Assembly: GCF_020515695.1 (NCBI RefSeq) | Contig: NZ_JAIWJA010000001.1 | Span: forward strand, 806,001-870,000 | Length of the DNA stretch: 64,000 bases | Source: Pseudomonas sp. MWU16-30317 | Lineage (GTDB): Bacteria > Pseudomonadota > Gammaproteobacteria > Pseudomonadales > Pseudomonadaceae | Direction: 5' to 3' | In this document: positions 1 through 9,656 of the stretch, in pieces | Layout of the letters: every line of letters starts with the position of its first letter | Position numbering within the stretch: the stretch's first letter is position 1 | Program-made: the position numbers and the translations under genes | The notes under the pieces: model-generated | What the model was told of the DNA's origin: nothing | The model's input: the letters and a program-made list of their open reading frames with translations, nothing else | Database searches by the model: none

Positions 1-1270
1 CTATCTGCTGGAGGATCGCGGGTTGATTCAGGCGCGGGCACGTTCCGGCTATTTTGTGCGTGAACACGCCATGCAGCCGCTGCCTGAAGCCGACGCCGGC
101 GATGGCCAGGCGCACACCACCGAAGTCGATGTCAGCGAGCTGGTGTTTTCGGTGTTGAGTTCGTTGAAGAACCCCGCGACCGTGCCCTTCGGCTCGGCCT
201 TCCCCAGCCCGGAACTCTTCCCCCTGGCACGGCTGGCACGCTCCATGGCCCAGAGCCTGAAGGCGCTGTCGCCCCACGCGATCGTTGCCGACATGACCGC
301 CGGCAACGCCGACCTGCGTCGCCAGATCGCCTTGCGCTATGGGGTCAGCGGCGTGCATTCGCCGGTCGACGAGCTGGTCATCACCAATGGCGCCATGGAG
401 GCCTTGAACCTGTGTCTGCAGGCGGTCACCCAACCTGGTGATCTGGTGGCGATCGAGGCGCCGGCGTTTTACGCCACGCTGCAGGTGCTGGAGCGCCTCA
501 AGCTCAAGGCCGTGGAAATCCCCGTGCATCCGCGCGAGGGCATCGATCTGCAGATACTCGCGCAGAGCCTGCAACAATGGCCGATCAAGGCTTGCTGGTT
601 CATGAGCAGTCTGCAGAACCCCCTCGGGGCGAGCATGAGTGACGAGACCAAGCAGGGGCTTTATGACCTGCTGTGCAAGCACCAGGTGCCACTGGTGGAG
701 GATGACGTTTATGCCGAGTTGTACTACGGCGTGCAGCCGCGCAAGCCGGTCAAGGGCTTTGACCGTGAAGGCCTGGTGATGCACTGCGGCTCGTTCTCCA
801 AGTGTCTGGCGCCGGGCTACCGAGTGGGCTGGGTAGCAGGTGGGCGCTTTGCCGAGCGAATCAGGCGGCAACAGTTGATGACCACGATTTCGCCGTCAGT
901 GCCCGCCCAGGCGGCCATCGCCGACTACTTGCAGCACGGTGGTTATGACCGGCACTTGCGCAAGTTGCGCGACAACCTGGAAATGCAGCAAAGCGCGATG
1001 CTGGCATCGGCGGCGCGGCATTTCCCGGCGCCAACGCGGGTGACGCGCCCTGCGGGTGGCTATTTCCTGTGGTTCGAGTTCCCGCGCCAGGTGGATTCGC
1101 TGCAGCTGTTTCACCAAGCGTTGGAGCGCAATATCAGCCTGGCACCCGGGCCGATCTTTTCCGCGACCGGGCGCTTCGGCCACTGCGCACGGCTCAATCA
1201 CGGTTATCCATGGGATGAGCACAGCGAGGCGGCGATGCAGACGTTGGGGAAGTTGTTGCAGCGATTTTGA
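1..1270 (+). CDS. MocR-family regulator (GntR HTH fused to aminotransferase-like domain), 5' truncated
   Basis: The open frame runs in from the window edge (YLLEDRGLIQARARSGYFV), which matches the end of a GntR winged helix, so the true start lies upstream. The rest is a fold-type I PLP aminotransferase domain. The asparagine loop (LQNPLGASMS), the aspartate/tyrosine segment (VEDDVYAELYYG) and the PLP lysine motif (CGSFSKCLAPGYRVGW) are all present, so it should bind PLP. MocR proteins usually regulate genes for PLP, amino acid or polyamine metabolism, often autoregulating or acting on a divergent neighbour; the likely target lies outside the window. It converges on the sugar porter gene, with a REP element between them. 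Function is inferred from the family only. Confidence 0.85.
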   Translation, partial: YLLEDRGLIQARARSGYFVREHAMQPLPEADAGDGQAHTTEVDVSELVFSVLSSLKNPATVPFGSAFPSPELFPLARLARSMAQSLKALSPHAIVADMTAGNADLRRQIALRYGVSGVHSPVDELVITNGAMEALNLCLQAVTQPGDLVAIEAPAFYATLQVLERLKLKAVEIPVHPREGIDLQILAQSLQQWPIKACWFMSSLQNPLGASMSDETKQGLYDLLCKHQVPLVEDDVYAELYYGVQPRKPVKGFDREGLVMHCGSFSKCLAPGYRVGWVAGGRFAERIRRQQLMTTISPSVPAQAAIADYLQHGGYDRHLRKLRDNLEMQQSAMLASAARHFPAPTRVTRPAGGYFLWFEFPRQVDSLQLFHQALERNISLAPGPIFSATGRFGHCARLNHGYPWDEHSEAAMQTLGKLLQRF

Positions 1271-1281
1271 CGTTTCAAGCG

Positions 1282-1308
1282 GTAGCGAGGGGCTTGCCCC
1301 CTCGCTAC
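1282..1308. repeat. REP element (palindromic, pseudomonad type)
   Basis: Perfect inverted repeat: GTAGCGAGGGG, a 5-nt loop CTTGC, then CCCCTCGCTAC. The same core recurs in the paired elements at 49011-49094. It lies between two convergent genes and may also work as a bidirectional terminator or mRNA stabiliser. Confidence 0.85.
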
Positions 1309-1316
1309 GGTCATGA

Positions 1317-2777
1317 TCAGGCAGGCACTTCATCCTCGCCCAAGTGCTTTTCCAGATGCCGTTCGATCTGCTCCAGCGACTTGCCCTTGGTTTCCGGTAC
1401 CCAGATCATCACGAAGATCAGCGAGACGACGTTGATGCCCGCGAAGACCAGGAAGGTAGCGCTGCCGAACAGACTCAACGACAGCGGAAAGAGGAACGCC
1501 ACCGTGGCGTTGCAGATCCACTGAAAGCACACCGCCATCCCCGTCATCGAACCGCGCAGATGGGAGGGGAACAGCTCCGACATCAGCAACCAGTAGACCG
1601 GAGCGATGAAGGTCTGCATGAACAGCAGAAACATCAAAATGCAGCCCAGTGCCAGATAGCTTTGCATCGGCCCGCTCGGGATCAGGCTCAGCACCAGCCC
1701 CAGTGCCACTTGCGCGAGCACCACGAAACTCAGGCCGCTGATCAGCATTGGCCGTCGCCCGATGCGCCCCACCAGCCAGATACCCAGCACCGTAGCCAGC
1801 ACGGACACGACGCCATTGCCGATGGTTGCGGTCAGCGCGGCATTGGTGCCCAGGCCCGTCGACTTGAGGATGATCGGGGTGAAATACATGAACGCATTGA
1901 CACCGGTGAACTGGGCGACGAAGCCCAGGGCCATGCCGATGTACAGCAGTTTGCGCGTCCAGGCTTCGCCAAACGCGGCAAACCAGCCTGATTGCTCGTG
2001 ATCGATCTCGTTCTGACGAATGATTTCTTTCATCTCGCGTTCGGCCTGCTCGGGGTCGGCGCGGATCTCCAGCAGCACCTCCCGCGCTTCGTCGTAGCGG
2101 TCCTTGGACGCCAGCCAGCGCGGCGATTTGGGCACGAAATGCATACCCACATACAGCAACGCCGCCGGCAGCATGGCGATTGCCAACATGTAACGCCAAA
2201 CGTGGGGGGTATGGGCGAAGTAGGCGAGCAGGGCATTGGATGAATAGGCCAGGAACTGCCCCAGCACGATCATCAACTCGTTCTGGCTGACCAGTCGCCC
2301 GCGCCGTTTAGGCCCGGCCATCTCCGCCAGAAACATCGGCACCGTTGCAGAGGCACCGCCCACGGCCATGCCGAGGATGAAGCGGGTGATGACCATTACG
2401 GTTACGTCTGGCGCGAGCGTGCTGCCCAGGGCGCCGATCATGAACAGAATCGCCAGGCCCTTGAGCGCCGTCAGGCGACCGAAGCGATCGGCCAGGTGGC
2501 CGGCGAACAACGAGCCCAGGGCCGCGCCAAGGATCAGCGACGAGGCAACCAGCCCCTCGGTCATGGGTGTCAGGCCCAGGCCGCCTTGATCGGCAGGCAG
2601 GGTCATGAACGGCAGCGCACCGGAAATGACCCCGGTGTCATAGCCAAAGGCGAGGGCGCCCATGGTAGCGATCACGGCGACGCGGATGATCAGTCGATTG
2701 GCGCGCTTGGCGGCAGCGTCATCGGTTTCGGCGCCCGCAGCGTGCGGGGCAGGGGTGGAGGCAAGCATGGCTGACAC
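1317..2777 (-). CDS. Sugar porter family MFS transporter
   Basis: A 486-residue, 12-helix major facilitator protein of the sugar porter type (inner membrane, proton-coupled sugar or polyol uptake). Family marks include FGYDTGVISGALPF in helix 1, the GHLADRFGR loop between helices 2 and 3, PKSPRWLASK before the central loop, GRIGRRP between helices 8 and 9, and PETKGKSLEQIE near the C-terminus. The start is GTG at 2777, very close to AAAGGA; the ATG three codons in (2768) is an alternative with better spacing. The substrate cannot be read from sequence. A hairpin at 2795-2819 separates it from the upstream dehydrogenase gene, so co-transcription is uncertain. Confidence 0.88.
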   Translation of the reverse strand: MSAMLASTPAPHAAGAETDDAAAKRANRLIIRVAVIATMGALAFGYDTGVISGALPFMTLPADQGGLGLTPMTEGLVASSLILGAALGSLFAGHLADRFGRLTALKGLAILFMIGALGSTLAPDVTVMVITRFILGMAVGGASATVPMFLAEMAGPKRRGRLVSQNELMIVLGQFLAYSSNALLAYFAHTPHVWRYMLAIAMLPAALLYVGMHFVPKSPRWLASKDRYDEAREVLLEIRADPEQAEREMKEIIRQNEIDHEQSGWFAAFGEAWTRKLLYIGMALGFVAQFTGVNAFMYFTPIILKSTGLGTNAALTATIGNGVVSVLATVLGIWLVGRIGRRPMLISGLSFVVLAQVALGLVLSLIPSGPMQSYLALGCILMFLLFMQTFIAPVYWLLMSELFPSHLRGSMTGMAVCFQWICNATVAFLFPLSLSLFGSATFLVFAGINVVSLIFVMIWVPETKGKSLEQIERHLEKHLGEDEVPA

Positions 2778-2794
2778 GATCCTTTATTCAGAAG

Positions 2795-2819
2795 ACAGGG
2801 GCAGTAGGGGTGCCCCTGT
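2795..2819 (-). terminator. Hairpin between the dehydrogenase and MFS genes
   Basis: Perfect 9-bp inverted repeat ACAGGGGCA / TGCCCCTGT with a 7-nt loop, downstream of the alcohol dehydrogenase stop and upstream of the MFS start (both on the minus strand). There is no long T-run, so it may be an attenuator or a Rho-linked stop. Confidence 0.5.
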
Positions 2820-2898
2820 AGTCAATGGATCGCGCCGCGACGCAGACGTTCAACACTAAATGGCATTGCGCCAGTTATTGGCACGGAGCGAAAGTGTA

Positions 2899-3960
2899 TC
2901 AGGCGGCGGCTTCAGCCTTGAGCGTCGCCATATCGATCACGAAACGGTACTTGACGTCACCCTTGATCATGCGCTCGTAGGCCTCGTTGATGTCCTTCAT
3001 GGCAATGATCTCGATATCCGAAACGATGCCTTGCTTGGCGCAGAAATCCAGCATTTCCTGGGTTTCACGAATCCCGCCGATCAACGACCCGGCCAGGCTG
3101 CGGCGCTTGAAGATCAGATTGAACACGGTAGGCGATGGATGCGGGTGGTCCGGAGCACCGACCAGGGTCATGGTGCCGTCACGCTTGAGCAGACTGAGGA
3201 AGGCATCCAGGTCGTGGGGCGCGGCCACGGTGTTGAGGATGAAGTCCAGGCGGTTGGCCTGGGTGGCCATCTCGTCCGGGTTGCGCGAGACCACGACCTC
3301 ATCGGCGCCCAAGCGCAGACCGTCCTCGCGCTTGCTTTCGGAGGTGGTGAACAGCACCACATGGGCACCCATGGCATGGGCGATTTTCACCGCCATGTGA
3401 CCCAGCCCGCCGAGGCCGACGACGCCGACCTTCTTGCCGGGGCCGACTTTCCAGTGGTTGAGCGGCGAAAAGGTGGTGATGCCCGCGCACAACAGCGGCG
3501 CCACGGCCGCCAGGTTGTCGGTAGGGGCGATGTGCAGGACGAATTTTTCCTTCACCACCACACTGTCGCTATAGCCACCAAAGGTGTTTTCGCCGCCGAA
3601 CACTGGCCCGTTGTAGGTGCCGGTGAAGCCGTTTTCGCAGTATTGCTCTTCGCCCTCGGCGCAGGAAGCACAGTGCTGGCAGCTGTCGACCATGCAGCCA
3701 ACGCCGGCCAGATCACCGACCTTGAAGCGCGTCACGGCCGAACCGACGGCGGTCACCTTGCCGACGATTTCATGCCCGGGGACCGATGGATACAGGGTGT
3801 TCTGCCATTCATTGCGCGCGGTATGCAGGTCAGAGTGGCAAACGCCGCAAAACAGGATGTCGATCTGCACATCGTCAGCGCCCGGTGCACGCCGTTCGAT
3901 CTTGAACGGCTTGAGGCGATCACTGGCGTTTTGCGCTGCGTAGGTTAAGGCCTGGGTCAT
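2899..3960 (-). CDS. Zinc-dependent NAD(P) alcohol dehydrogenase, YahK/cinnamyl-alcohol type
   Basis: A 353-residue medium-chain dehydrogenase. Catalytic zinc ligands lie in CGVCHSDLH and GHE; the structural zinc site is CQHCASCAEGEEQYC; the dinucleotide-binding motif is GVVGLGGLGHMAVKIA. The overall pattern matches YahK-like aldehyde reductases, NADPH-preferring cytosolic enzymes that reduce a broad range of aldehydes. AGGAG lies 7 nt before the ATG at 3960, which supports this start. The two-component genes diverge upstream and the sugar porter follows. Physiological substrate is unknown. Confidence 0.88.
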   Translation of the reverse strand: MTQALTYAAQNASDRLKPFKIERRAPGADDVQIDILFCGVCHSDLHTARNEWQNTLYPSVPGHEIVGKVTAVGSAVTRFKVGDLAGVGCMVDSCQHCASCAEGEEQYCENGFTGTYNGPVFGGENTFGGYSDSVVVKEKFVLHIAPTDNLAAVAPLLCAGITTFSPLNHWKVGPGKKVGVVGLGGLGHMAVKIAHAMGAHVVLFTTSESKREDGLRLGADEVVVSRNPDEMATQANRLDFILNTVAAPHDLDAFLSLLKRDGTMTLVGAPDHPHPSPTVFNLIFKRRSLAGSLIGGIRETQEMLDFCAKQGIVSDIEIIAMKDINEAYERMIKGDVKYRFVIDMATLKAEAAA

Positions 3961-4147
3961 CTAATGGCTCCTTGAAAGGAAGTCTCATGGGGAAACGGCA
4001 CAGGACAAGCCTACGCCAACAATGGTTACTGTGTATGAAAACACCGCGGTGCAAATGTGCAGAAAATTTGAAGTTTGCTTACAGCCCTTGTAAAACCGGG
4101 CCCTGGCGGCCTTAATGGCTCGATTGTGTACCCCGCCGGCCGCTTTG

Positions 4148-5545
4148 ATGATCAGAACCAGCCTCTCGACCAAGCTCTTTATCGCCGTACTGGCCACCAT
4201 GATTTCCGTGGTGCTGGCCATGGCGGTGGCCAACGGCGTGAGCTTCTCGCGCGGCTTCCTCGGCTACCTCAACGAGCTCAGCGTGCAGCGTATGGAGTCG
4301 GTGCAGCCCCGCTTCGTCGCCGCCTGGCGCCTGCATCAGGATTGGAACTTCGTGCACGACAAGCCACCGGCCTGGTTCGAGCTGATCCGCCCCGATCGGC
4401 CAATCAATGAACCCGACGGTGCCCGTTTTGGCCGTCAGACGCCGGTCTCCGACCTGACCGGCGCGGTGTTTCGCATCACCCTGCTGGACGCCGCTGGCGA
4501 GCGGGTCATGGGCTACTACCAGATCAGCCAGGATGCCATTCGCCTGCCGATCGATGTCGACGGGCGCACCGTCGGCTGGCTGGCGATGACACCGTTCCAG
4601 AGCGTAACGGAAGCAGGCGGCCAGCGGTTCTTCCACAATCAGATGGTCTGGAGCCTGGCGATCGGCAGCCTCTGTGTGCTGCTGGCCGGGCTGATCGCCT
4701 GGTGGGTGGCACGCCGCCTGCTGGCCCCGGTGCGCCAGGTGGCCGCCGCCACCCATCGTCTTGCAGCCGGCGACTACGCCGAGCGCGTGCACGTCATCAC
4801 CGATGACGAGGCCGGGCAGCTGGCGCGGGATTTCAACCTGCTGGCGCACACGCTGGAACGCAACGAGCGTCTACGGCGCGACTTTATGGCCGACGTTTCC
4901 CACGAGTTGCGCACGCCGTTGTCGGTGTTGCGCGGCGAGCTTGAAGCCCTTGAAGATGGCGTGCGCAAGCCCGATCGCGCAGCGCTGCAATCGCTGCAAG
5001 GCGAAGTGGCGCGGCTTGGCAAACTGGTGGATGACCTCTACGAGTTGTCGCTGACCGACGTGGGCGCCCTGAGCTACCGCAAGGAAATCATCGACGTGCA
5101 GGAAGAGGTCCGCCGCGCGGTGGCGTCTCAGGTCGAACGGTTTCGCCAGCGCCAACTGCGCCTGAGCATCGAGGCGCCTCCCCTGGCGCAATGGCTGGCC
5201 GCCGACGCCGATCGCTTGCAGCAGCTGTTCACCAATCTGCTCGAAAACAGCCTGCGCTACACCGATCCCGGTGGCGAACTGCGAGTGATCCTCAACGATG
5301 ACCCCACGCTTATTCGCATTGATTTCATCGATTCTTCGCCCGGTGTAGACGATCAGCAACTACCGCGATTGTTCGAGCGTTTCTACCGCACGGAAGGCTC
5401 GCGCAACCGCGAGAGCGGCGGGGCGGGCCTGGGCCTGGCGATCTGCGAGAGCATCGTAGCCGCCCACGGCGGCACCTTGACGGCCCAACGCTCGCCGCTC
5501 GGCGGGTTATGGCTGAGTATTCGTTTGCCCAAAGGAGCCGCGTAA
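4148..5545 (+). CDS. baeS: Envelope-stress sensor histidine kinase BaeS
   Basis: A 465-residue inner-membrane kinase resembling E. coli BaeS along its length. A first membrane segment (about 9-30) is followed by a periplasmic sensor region (about 31-165), a second membrane segment (about 168-187), a HAMP domain, the dimerisation helix with phospho-acceptor H252 (DVSHELRTP), an N box (NLLENS, 363-368) and G boxes ([16 protein letters not shown]). BaeS senses envelope damage and some toxic metabolites and phosphorylates BaeR. I chose the ATG at 4148 because [11 protein letters not shown] aligns with the family N-terminus; an ATG at 4115 would add 11 unlikely residues. The stop overlaps the baeR start by one base, indicating translational coupling. 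Confidence 0.92.
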   Translation: MIRTSLSTKLFIAVLATMISVVLAMAVANGVSFSRGFLGYLNELSVQRMESVQPRFVAAWRLHQDWNFVHDKPPAWFELIRPDRPINEPDGARFGRQTPVSDLTGAVFRITLLDAAGERVMGYYQISQDAIRLPIDVDGRTVGWLAMTPFQSVTEAGGQRFFHNQMVWSLAIGSLCVLLAGLIAWWVARRLLAPVRQVAAATHRLAAGDYAERVHVITDDEAGQLARDFNLLAHTLERNERLRRDFMADVSHELRTPLSVLRGELEALEDGVRKPDRAALQSLQGEVARLGKLVDDLYELSLTDVGALSYRKEIIDVQEEVRRAVASQVERFRQRQLRLSIEAPPLAQWLAADADRLQQLFTNLLENSLRYTDPGGELRVILNDDPTLIRIDFIDSSPGVDDQQLPRLFERFYRTEGSRNRESGGAGLGLAICESIVAAHGGTLTAQRSPLGGLWLSIRLPKGAA

Positions 5546-6216
5546 TGGACGCCGCGCATATTTTGGTGGTCGAGGATGAACCCAAGCTGGCCGCGCTGTT
5601 GCGTGACTATCTGCTGGCCGCCGGTCACAGCGTGGAGTGCCTGGCCAACGGCTTGCAGCTGATCCCCGCCGTGCAGGCCCGCGAACCGGACCTGATCTTG
5701 CTCGACCTGATGCTGCCGGGCCGCGATGGGTTGTCGTTGTGCCGTGAACTGCGTGAGTTCAGTGACGTGCCGATCATGATGATCACCGCCCGGGTCGAGG
5801 AGATCGATCGGCTGCTGGGGCTCGACAGTGGCGCCGACGATTACATCTGCAAGCCTTTCAGCCCGCGCGAGGTGGTGGCGCGGGTGCGGGCCATTTTGCG
5901 CCGCCGCGAGCCGCGCGGTGCCAGCGCGAGTAGCGCGCTTGCCCTTGATGAAGGTAGCTGGAAGGCCAGTTATCGTGGGGTCGAGATGGACCTCACCCCC
6001 GTGGAATTTCGTCTGCTAAACTGCCTGGCCAGCGCGCCGGGCCAGGTGTTTTCACGGGATCAGTTGCTGGATCGGCTGTATCCGGATCACCGCGTGGTGA
6101 CCGACCGCACGGTCGACAGCCACGTCAAGAATGTGCGCCGCAAACTGGAACAGATCGATCCCAGTTGCACGCCGATTCAGTCGATTTATGGTGTGGGGTA
6201 CCGGTTTGAACTGTGA
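5545..6216 (+). CDS. baeR: Envelope-stress response regulator BaeR
   Basis: A 223-residue OmpR/PhoB-type regulator. The receiver domain carries the acidic pair in VVEDE, phospho-acceptor D54 (LLDLMLPG) and K103 (CKPFSP). The C-terminal winged helix ends with [14 protein letters not shown] and the usual YGVGYRF. The start ATG overlaps the baeS stop (TAATG), with AAAGGAG shortly upstream inside baeS. In enterobacteria BaeR activates RND efflux genes such as mdtABC and the chaperone spy; no efflux genes are next to it here, so the targets are elsewhere. Confidence 0.92.
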   Translation: MDAAHILVVEDEPKLAALLRDYLLAAGHSVECLANGLQLIPAVQAREPDLILLDLMLPGRDGLSLCRELREFSDVPIMMITARVEEIDRLLGLDSGADDYICKPFSPREVVARVRAILRRREPRGASASSALALDEGSWKASYRGVEMDLTPVEFRLLNCLASAPGQVFSRDQLLDRLYPDHRVVTDRTVDSHVKNVRRKLEQIDPSCTPIQSIYGVGYRFEL

Positions 6217-6245
6217 ACTGCACAGTGTTTGATCGGGCTTGGATC

Positions 6246-6276
6246 GGGCCTCTTCGCAACTGAACGCGAAGGGCCC
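6246..6276. terminator. Hairpin between convergent baeR and ybhN
   Basis: GGGCC-T-CTTCGC pairs with GCGAAG-GGCCC around an 8-nt loop (AACTGAAC), with a single bulged T. It lies between the convergent ends of baeR and ybhN and could stop transcription in both directions. Confidence 0.55.
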
Positions 6277-6294
6277 ATAAACATCACCACAGCG

Positions 6295-7275
6295 CTAGCC
6301 TGACTTGCGCGTACGCTGTTCCAACAGCAGATACATCACACAGGAAATCGCCAGCGGCAGCAGAAAATACAGCGCCCGATACCCAATCAGCGCGGCCAGT
6401 AGCGCGCCCTTGGAATACTCGCCCTGCAACAGGGTGATAAAGATGGTTTCCAGCACTCCCAGCCCGGCCGGGATATGGGTGATGACCCCGGCAATACTGC
6501 TGATCAACAGAATCGCCAGCACCTCGAACCAGCTCGCCTTGGCTGGCAGCAACAGATAGATCAGCGAGCCCATCAAGGCCCAGTTCAATGCTCCGGTCGC
6601 CCCTTGCAGCAAGGCAAAGCGAAACGACGGCAAGGTGATCTCGTTGCCACGCACACGCCAGGTGCGTTTGCGCGCAAAGGCGCAGGCCAGCAGATAGGCC
6701 ACCCCGGCCAGCACCATCGCCACGCCAATCAGGCGCAAGCCAGTGGAACCTAGCTTCATGCCTTCGGGCAGGTTGGGGAATCCTGATGCGAAGACCGTTC
6801 CGCCGATCAGCAGATAGCCCAGCCAATTGGTGATCAGCCCGAGGCTGAGTATTCGAGTGATAGTCGCCGCCTTGAGGCCCAGCTTGCCGTACAGCCGATA
6901 ACGCAGAGCGATGCCGCCCACCCAACTGCTCAGGTTGAGGTTGAACGCATAGCACACGAACGCCAGCGCCAGCACCTTGGGGGCCGGTACATCGTGACCG
7001 GTATAGCGCTTGGACAGCAGGTCATAACTGGCGAATACCAGATAGCTGGCCAACATGATGGCCGCCCCCAGCACCAAGGTACTCAGCTTGTAGGAGCGCA
7101 GAGCGTGGCTGACTTCCTGCCAATCCATGTTGCGCACCAGCATGAACAACAGCAACGGCACCATGACGAAACAAAACACGGCCATACCGCGCTTGAGCCA
7201 GCGCCACAGAGTGCGCTGGCGGCCCGTAGTGGGCGCGGTGGCTGCGCCGTCGTGTTCAGCGGCGCTCGCTTTCAT
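6295..7275 (-). CDS. ybhN: YbhN/AglD-type integral membrane protein, third gene of a clsB operon
   Basis: A 326-residue polytopic membrane protein of the UPF0104/lysylphosphatidylglycerol-synthase-TM-like family. About eight hydrophobic segments are visible, for example around MAVFCFVMVPLLLFML and ATGALNWALMGSLIYLLL. The family motif SSWVGGIALRYRLYGKLGL and the region AGVITHIPAGLGVLETIFI are present. The ATG at 7275 overlaps the clsB stop in an ATGA, so it is translationally coupled. In E. coli ybhP-clsB-ybhN is one operon and ClsB is a cardiolipin synthase; a role for YbhN in phospholipid handling is inferred, and its molecular function is unproven. A longer upstream reading is possible but would run deep into clsB. 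Confidence 0.85.
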   Translation of the reverse strand: MKASAAEHDGAATAPTTGRQRTLWRWLKRGMAVFCFVMVPLLLFMLVRNMDWQEVSHALRSYKLSTLVLGAAIMLASYLVFASYDLLSKRYTGHDVPAPKVLALAFVCYAFNLNLSSWVGGIALRYRLYGKLGLKAATITRILSLGLITNWLGYLLIGGTVFASGFPNLPEGMKLGSTGLRLIGVAMVLAGVAYLLACAFARKRTWRVRGNEITLPSFRFALLQGATGALNWALMGSLIYLLLPAKASWFEVLAILLISSIAGVITHIPAGLGVLETIFITLLQGEYSKGALLAALIGYRALYFLLPLAISCVMYLLLEQRTRKSG

Positions 7276-8555
7276 GAGGCTTTCTCCTGATCGAACGCTG
7301 GCGTGACAGGCGTCACTCCAGGCGTCGGCAACATCGGCTTGAGTTTCGGTGAGTGGGCAGGCAGCAGGCCGACGATCGCCGGAAAATGACGCAAGAAGTG
7401 GAAGCACACAAAGATGATCGGCGCACGCCACCAATAACCGCGCAATACGCGCTCCAGAGGGATGGATTTGCATTTGGTTTGCGACAGTTCGTGCAAGTGC
7501 TCATGGAGCCGGGCGTTGAAGGCGCGATCATCAATGATCAGGTTACCTTCCAGGTTTAGCGAAAGGCTCAGGGGATCGAGATTGCTCGACCCTACCGTCG
7601 CCCAACGCTCGTCCACCAGGGCGACCTTGCCGTGCAAAGGGCGCTCGGTATATTCACGAATGACCACCCCGTCGCGCAGCAAGTAGTTGTAAAGCAGGCG
7701 CGAGCACAAGCGCATCAGCGGTATATCCGGCATGCCTTGCAGAATCAGCGTGACATCGACGCCACGCCGCGCCGCATTGCGCAGTTCGCGCAGGAGTCGA
7801 TAGCCCGGGAAGAAATAGGCGTTGGCAATGATGATGCGTTGGCGCGCGTGAGTCACCGCGTGCAGATAGTGCTGCTCGATATCGTTGGTGTGCTCGGTGT
7901 TGTCGCGCACGCTCAGCAACATCCTCGCCTTGGCGGTATCGGCATCCGGCGCGGGGCCGCGGGACAGCCAAGGCCTGGCTGCGCGGGTCAGGCGGCTGGT
8001 TTCGTCCATCAGCTTGAGGGTCGCGCGGTGCAGGTCGGCGACGATAGGGCCACGCACACGCATGGCGTAATCCTGCTTGGCCATCGGGCCGTAATCGGCC
8101 AAATGATCCGCACAATAATTGATCCCGCCGACAAAGCCGATCTCGCCGTCGACCACGACATGCTTGCGGTGCAAGCGGCGGAACAGGTTGGTCCGCACAC
8201 CGAACCGCCGTGGTTGCGGATCGAACGCCAGTAGATGGACGCCGGCATCGGTCATGGCGCGGATAAAAGGCGCTTGCAACTCGTCACTGCCGTACCCATC
8301 GACGAGCATCTCCACCCGTACGCCGCGCTGCGCGGCATCGATCAGCGCCTGCTGCAGTTCGCGGCCGACCTTGTCGTCGCGAAAGATAAAGGTCTCGATC
8401 AAGACTTCTTCACGGGCGCCGCCAATCGCGGCGAACACGCTCGGGAAAAACTCTTCGCCGTTGATCAGCAACTGCGCTTCGTTGTCGGTGCGCCAGTGTT
8501 CGCCGGGGTGAGCGATGAAATCCTGCATCGATGCGTCCTTGCCAGGCGGGCTCAT
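7272..8555 (-). CDS. clsB: Cardiolipin synthase B (phospholipase D family)
   Basis: A 427-residue phospholipase D superfamily enzyme with two HKD motifs: HRKHVVVDGEIGFVGG (first half) and HGKVALVDERWATVGSSNLD (second half). It makes cardiolipin in the inner membrane; E. coli ClsB can condense phosphatidylglycerol with a second phospholipid or transfer to alcohols. The ATG at 8555 (MSPPGKDASMQ) overlaps the ybhP stop as ATGA, which decides the start over a possible upstream reading into ybhP; the internal MQDF is a second candidate. A C-terminal hydrophobic stretch (IIFVCFHFLRHFPAIVGLL) may sit on the membrane. ybhN overlaps its 3' end. Confidence 0.9.
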   Translation of the reverse strand: MSPPGKDASMQDFIAHPGEHWRTDNEAQLLINGEEFFPSVFAAIGGAREEVLIETFIFRDDKVGRELQQALIDAAQRGVRVEMLVDGYGSDELQAPFIRAMTDAGVHLLAFDPQPRRFGVRTNLFRRLHRKHVVVDGEIGFVGGINYCADHLADYGPMAKQDYAMRVRGPIVADLHRATLKLMDETSRLTRAARPWLSRGPAPDADTAKARMLLSVRDNTEHTNDIEQHYLHAVTHARQRIIIANAYFFPGYRLLRELRNAARRGVDVTLILQGMPDIPLMRLCSRLLYNYLLRDGVVIREYTERPLHGKVALVDERWATVGSSNLDPLSLSLNLEGNLIIDDRAFNARLHEHLHELSQTKCKSIPLERVLRGYWWRAPIIFVCFHFLRHFPAIVGLLPAHSPKLKPMLPTPGVTPVTPAFDQEKAS

Positions 8556-9364
8556 AGGTGCACCTCGACAGCCAGCGGGACGTGATCTGACAAATGCGAC
8601 CAAGGCTTGCGCGACAGCACCTGGGGCATGAAGGCCTTGGCATTGCGCAAGTAGATGCGATCCAGGCACAGCAGCGGCCAGCGGGCCGGAAAACTGCGAG
8701 CCGGCGCACCGAAGGTGTCGACGAAGACTTCGTGCATGCCCGCTTCGGCGAGCATGCCGTCAGCGCGCTGGCGCCAGTCGTTGAAGTCCCCCGCGACGAT
8801 CACCGGCGCGTCCTCGGGAATACTTTGCAGCAGCTCACAGAGCAAACGCAGTTGCTGCTGGCGCTGGGCTTCGCGCAGGCCCAGGTGCACGCAGATGGTG
8901 TGCACTTCGCCCTGGCCTGGCACCGCCAGCACCGAATGCAGCAGGCCACGCTCTTCAGTGCCATCGCTCACCGACACGTCGAGGTTGTCGTGGCGCAGGA
9001 TGGGGAATTTCGACAATAAGGCATTGCCATGCTCGCCGTCCGGGTACACCGCGTTGCGCCCGTAGGCGAACACCGGCCACATGCTGTCAGCAAGGAACTC
9101 GTATTGCGGGACGTCGGACCAATTGTCGTAGCGCTGACCGTGCTGACGGTGAGTACCGAGCACTTCCTGCAAGAACACCACATCGGCGGACAGCGCCCGC
9201 ACCGCTTCACGCAGCTCGGGCAGTACAAAGCGTCGGTTCAGGGGGCTGAAGCCTTTATGGGTGTTGACCGTCAATACCCGCAAGACGGTGACCGCAGGGG
9301 CGTCCGTGGGCAATGCCGTGGCTGGCGTCGCATGGGCGGCGTCGGCGAGATCCTGGGTGTGCAT
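8552..9364 (-). CDS. ybhP: Endonuclease/exonuclease/phosphatase-family protein YbhP
   Basis: A 270-residue EEP-fold protein, first gene of the ybhP-clsB-ybhN operon. Metal-dependent hydrolase motifs are visible: LTVNTHKG, FLQEVLG (metal-binding Glu), GNALLSKFP, HLGLRE, GDFNDW (catalytic Asp and Asn) and LSDHVPLAVEV (terminal catalytic Asp-His). Members cleave phosphodiesters in nucleic acids, inositol phosphates or phospholipids; given its partners, a phospholipid or head-group substrate is plausible but inferred. AGGAG lies about 9 nt ahead of the ATG at 9364. The first 25 residues are low-complexity Ala-rich and not part of the fold. Confidence 0.85.
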   Translation of the reverse strand: MHTQDLADAAHATPATALPTDAPAVTVLRVLTVNTHKGFSPLNRRFVLPELREAVRALSADVVFLQEVLGTHRQHGQRYDNWSDVPQYEFLADSMWPVFAYGRNAVYPDGEHGNALLSKFPILRHDNLDVSVSDGTEERGLLHSVLAVPGQGEVHTICVHLGLREAQRQQQLRLLCELLQSIPEDAPVIVAGDFNDWRQRADGMLAEAGMHEVFVDTFGAPARSFPARWPLLCLDRIYLRNAKAFMPQVLSRKPWSHLSDHVPLAVEVHL

Positions 9365-9656
9365 GAGTAAAGCTCCTGGCGGGTCATTCGCAGTCGTGCC
9401 TTGGCAGGCAGCGAGCGTCGGGCGGCTTACGCCAGAGCCGCTTGGGGGAGAAAAGCGGACTCAGAATTTCCGACTGGGCGAGGGGCAAGAAGTTTCAGTG
9501 GGGTGCCTGACGGCAAGGGTTGATGGCCAGGACGGGCATTTGATTCAAGCGCCGCAGCACTTGACGTCACCCGGATGAGGAGCAATACCTTTGTATGATA
9601 TCGTACGACCTGGTGGCAGGAATGTCCCCTCCAACAACAATAAAAGGAACACCACT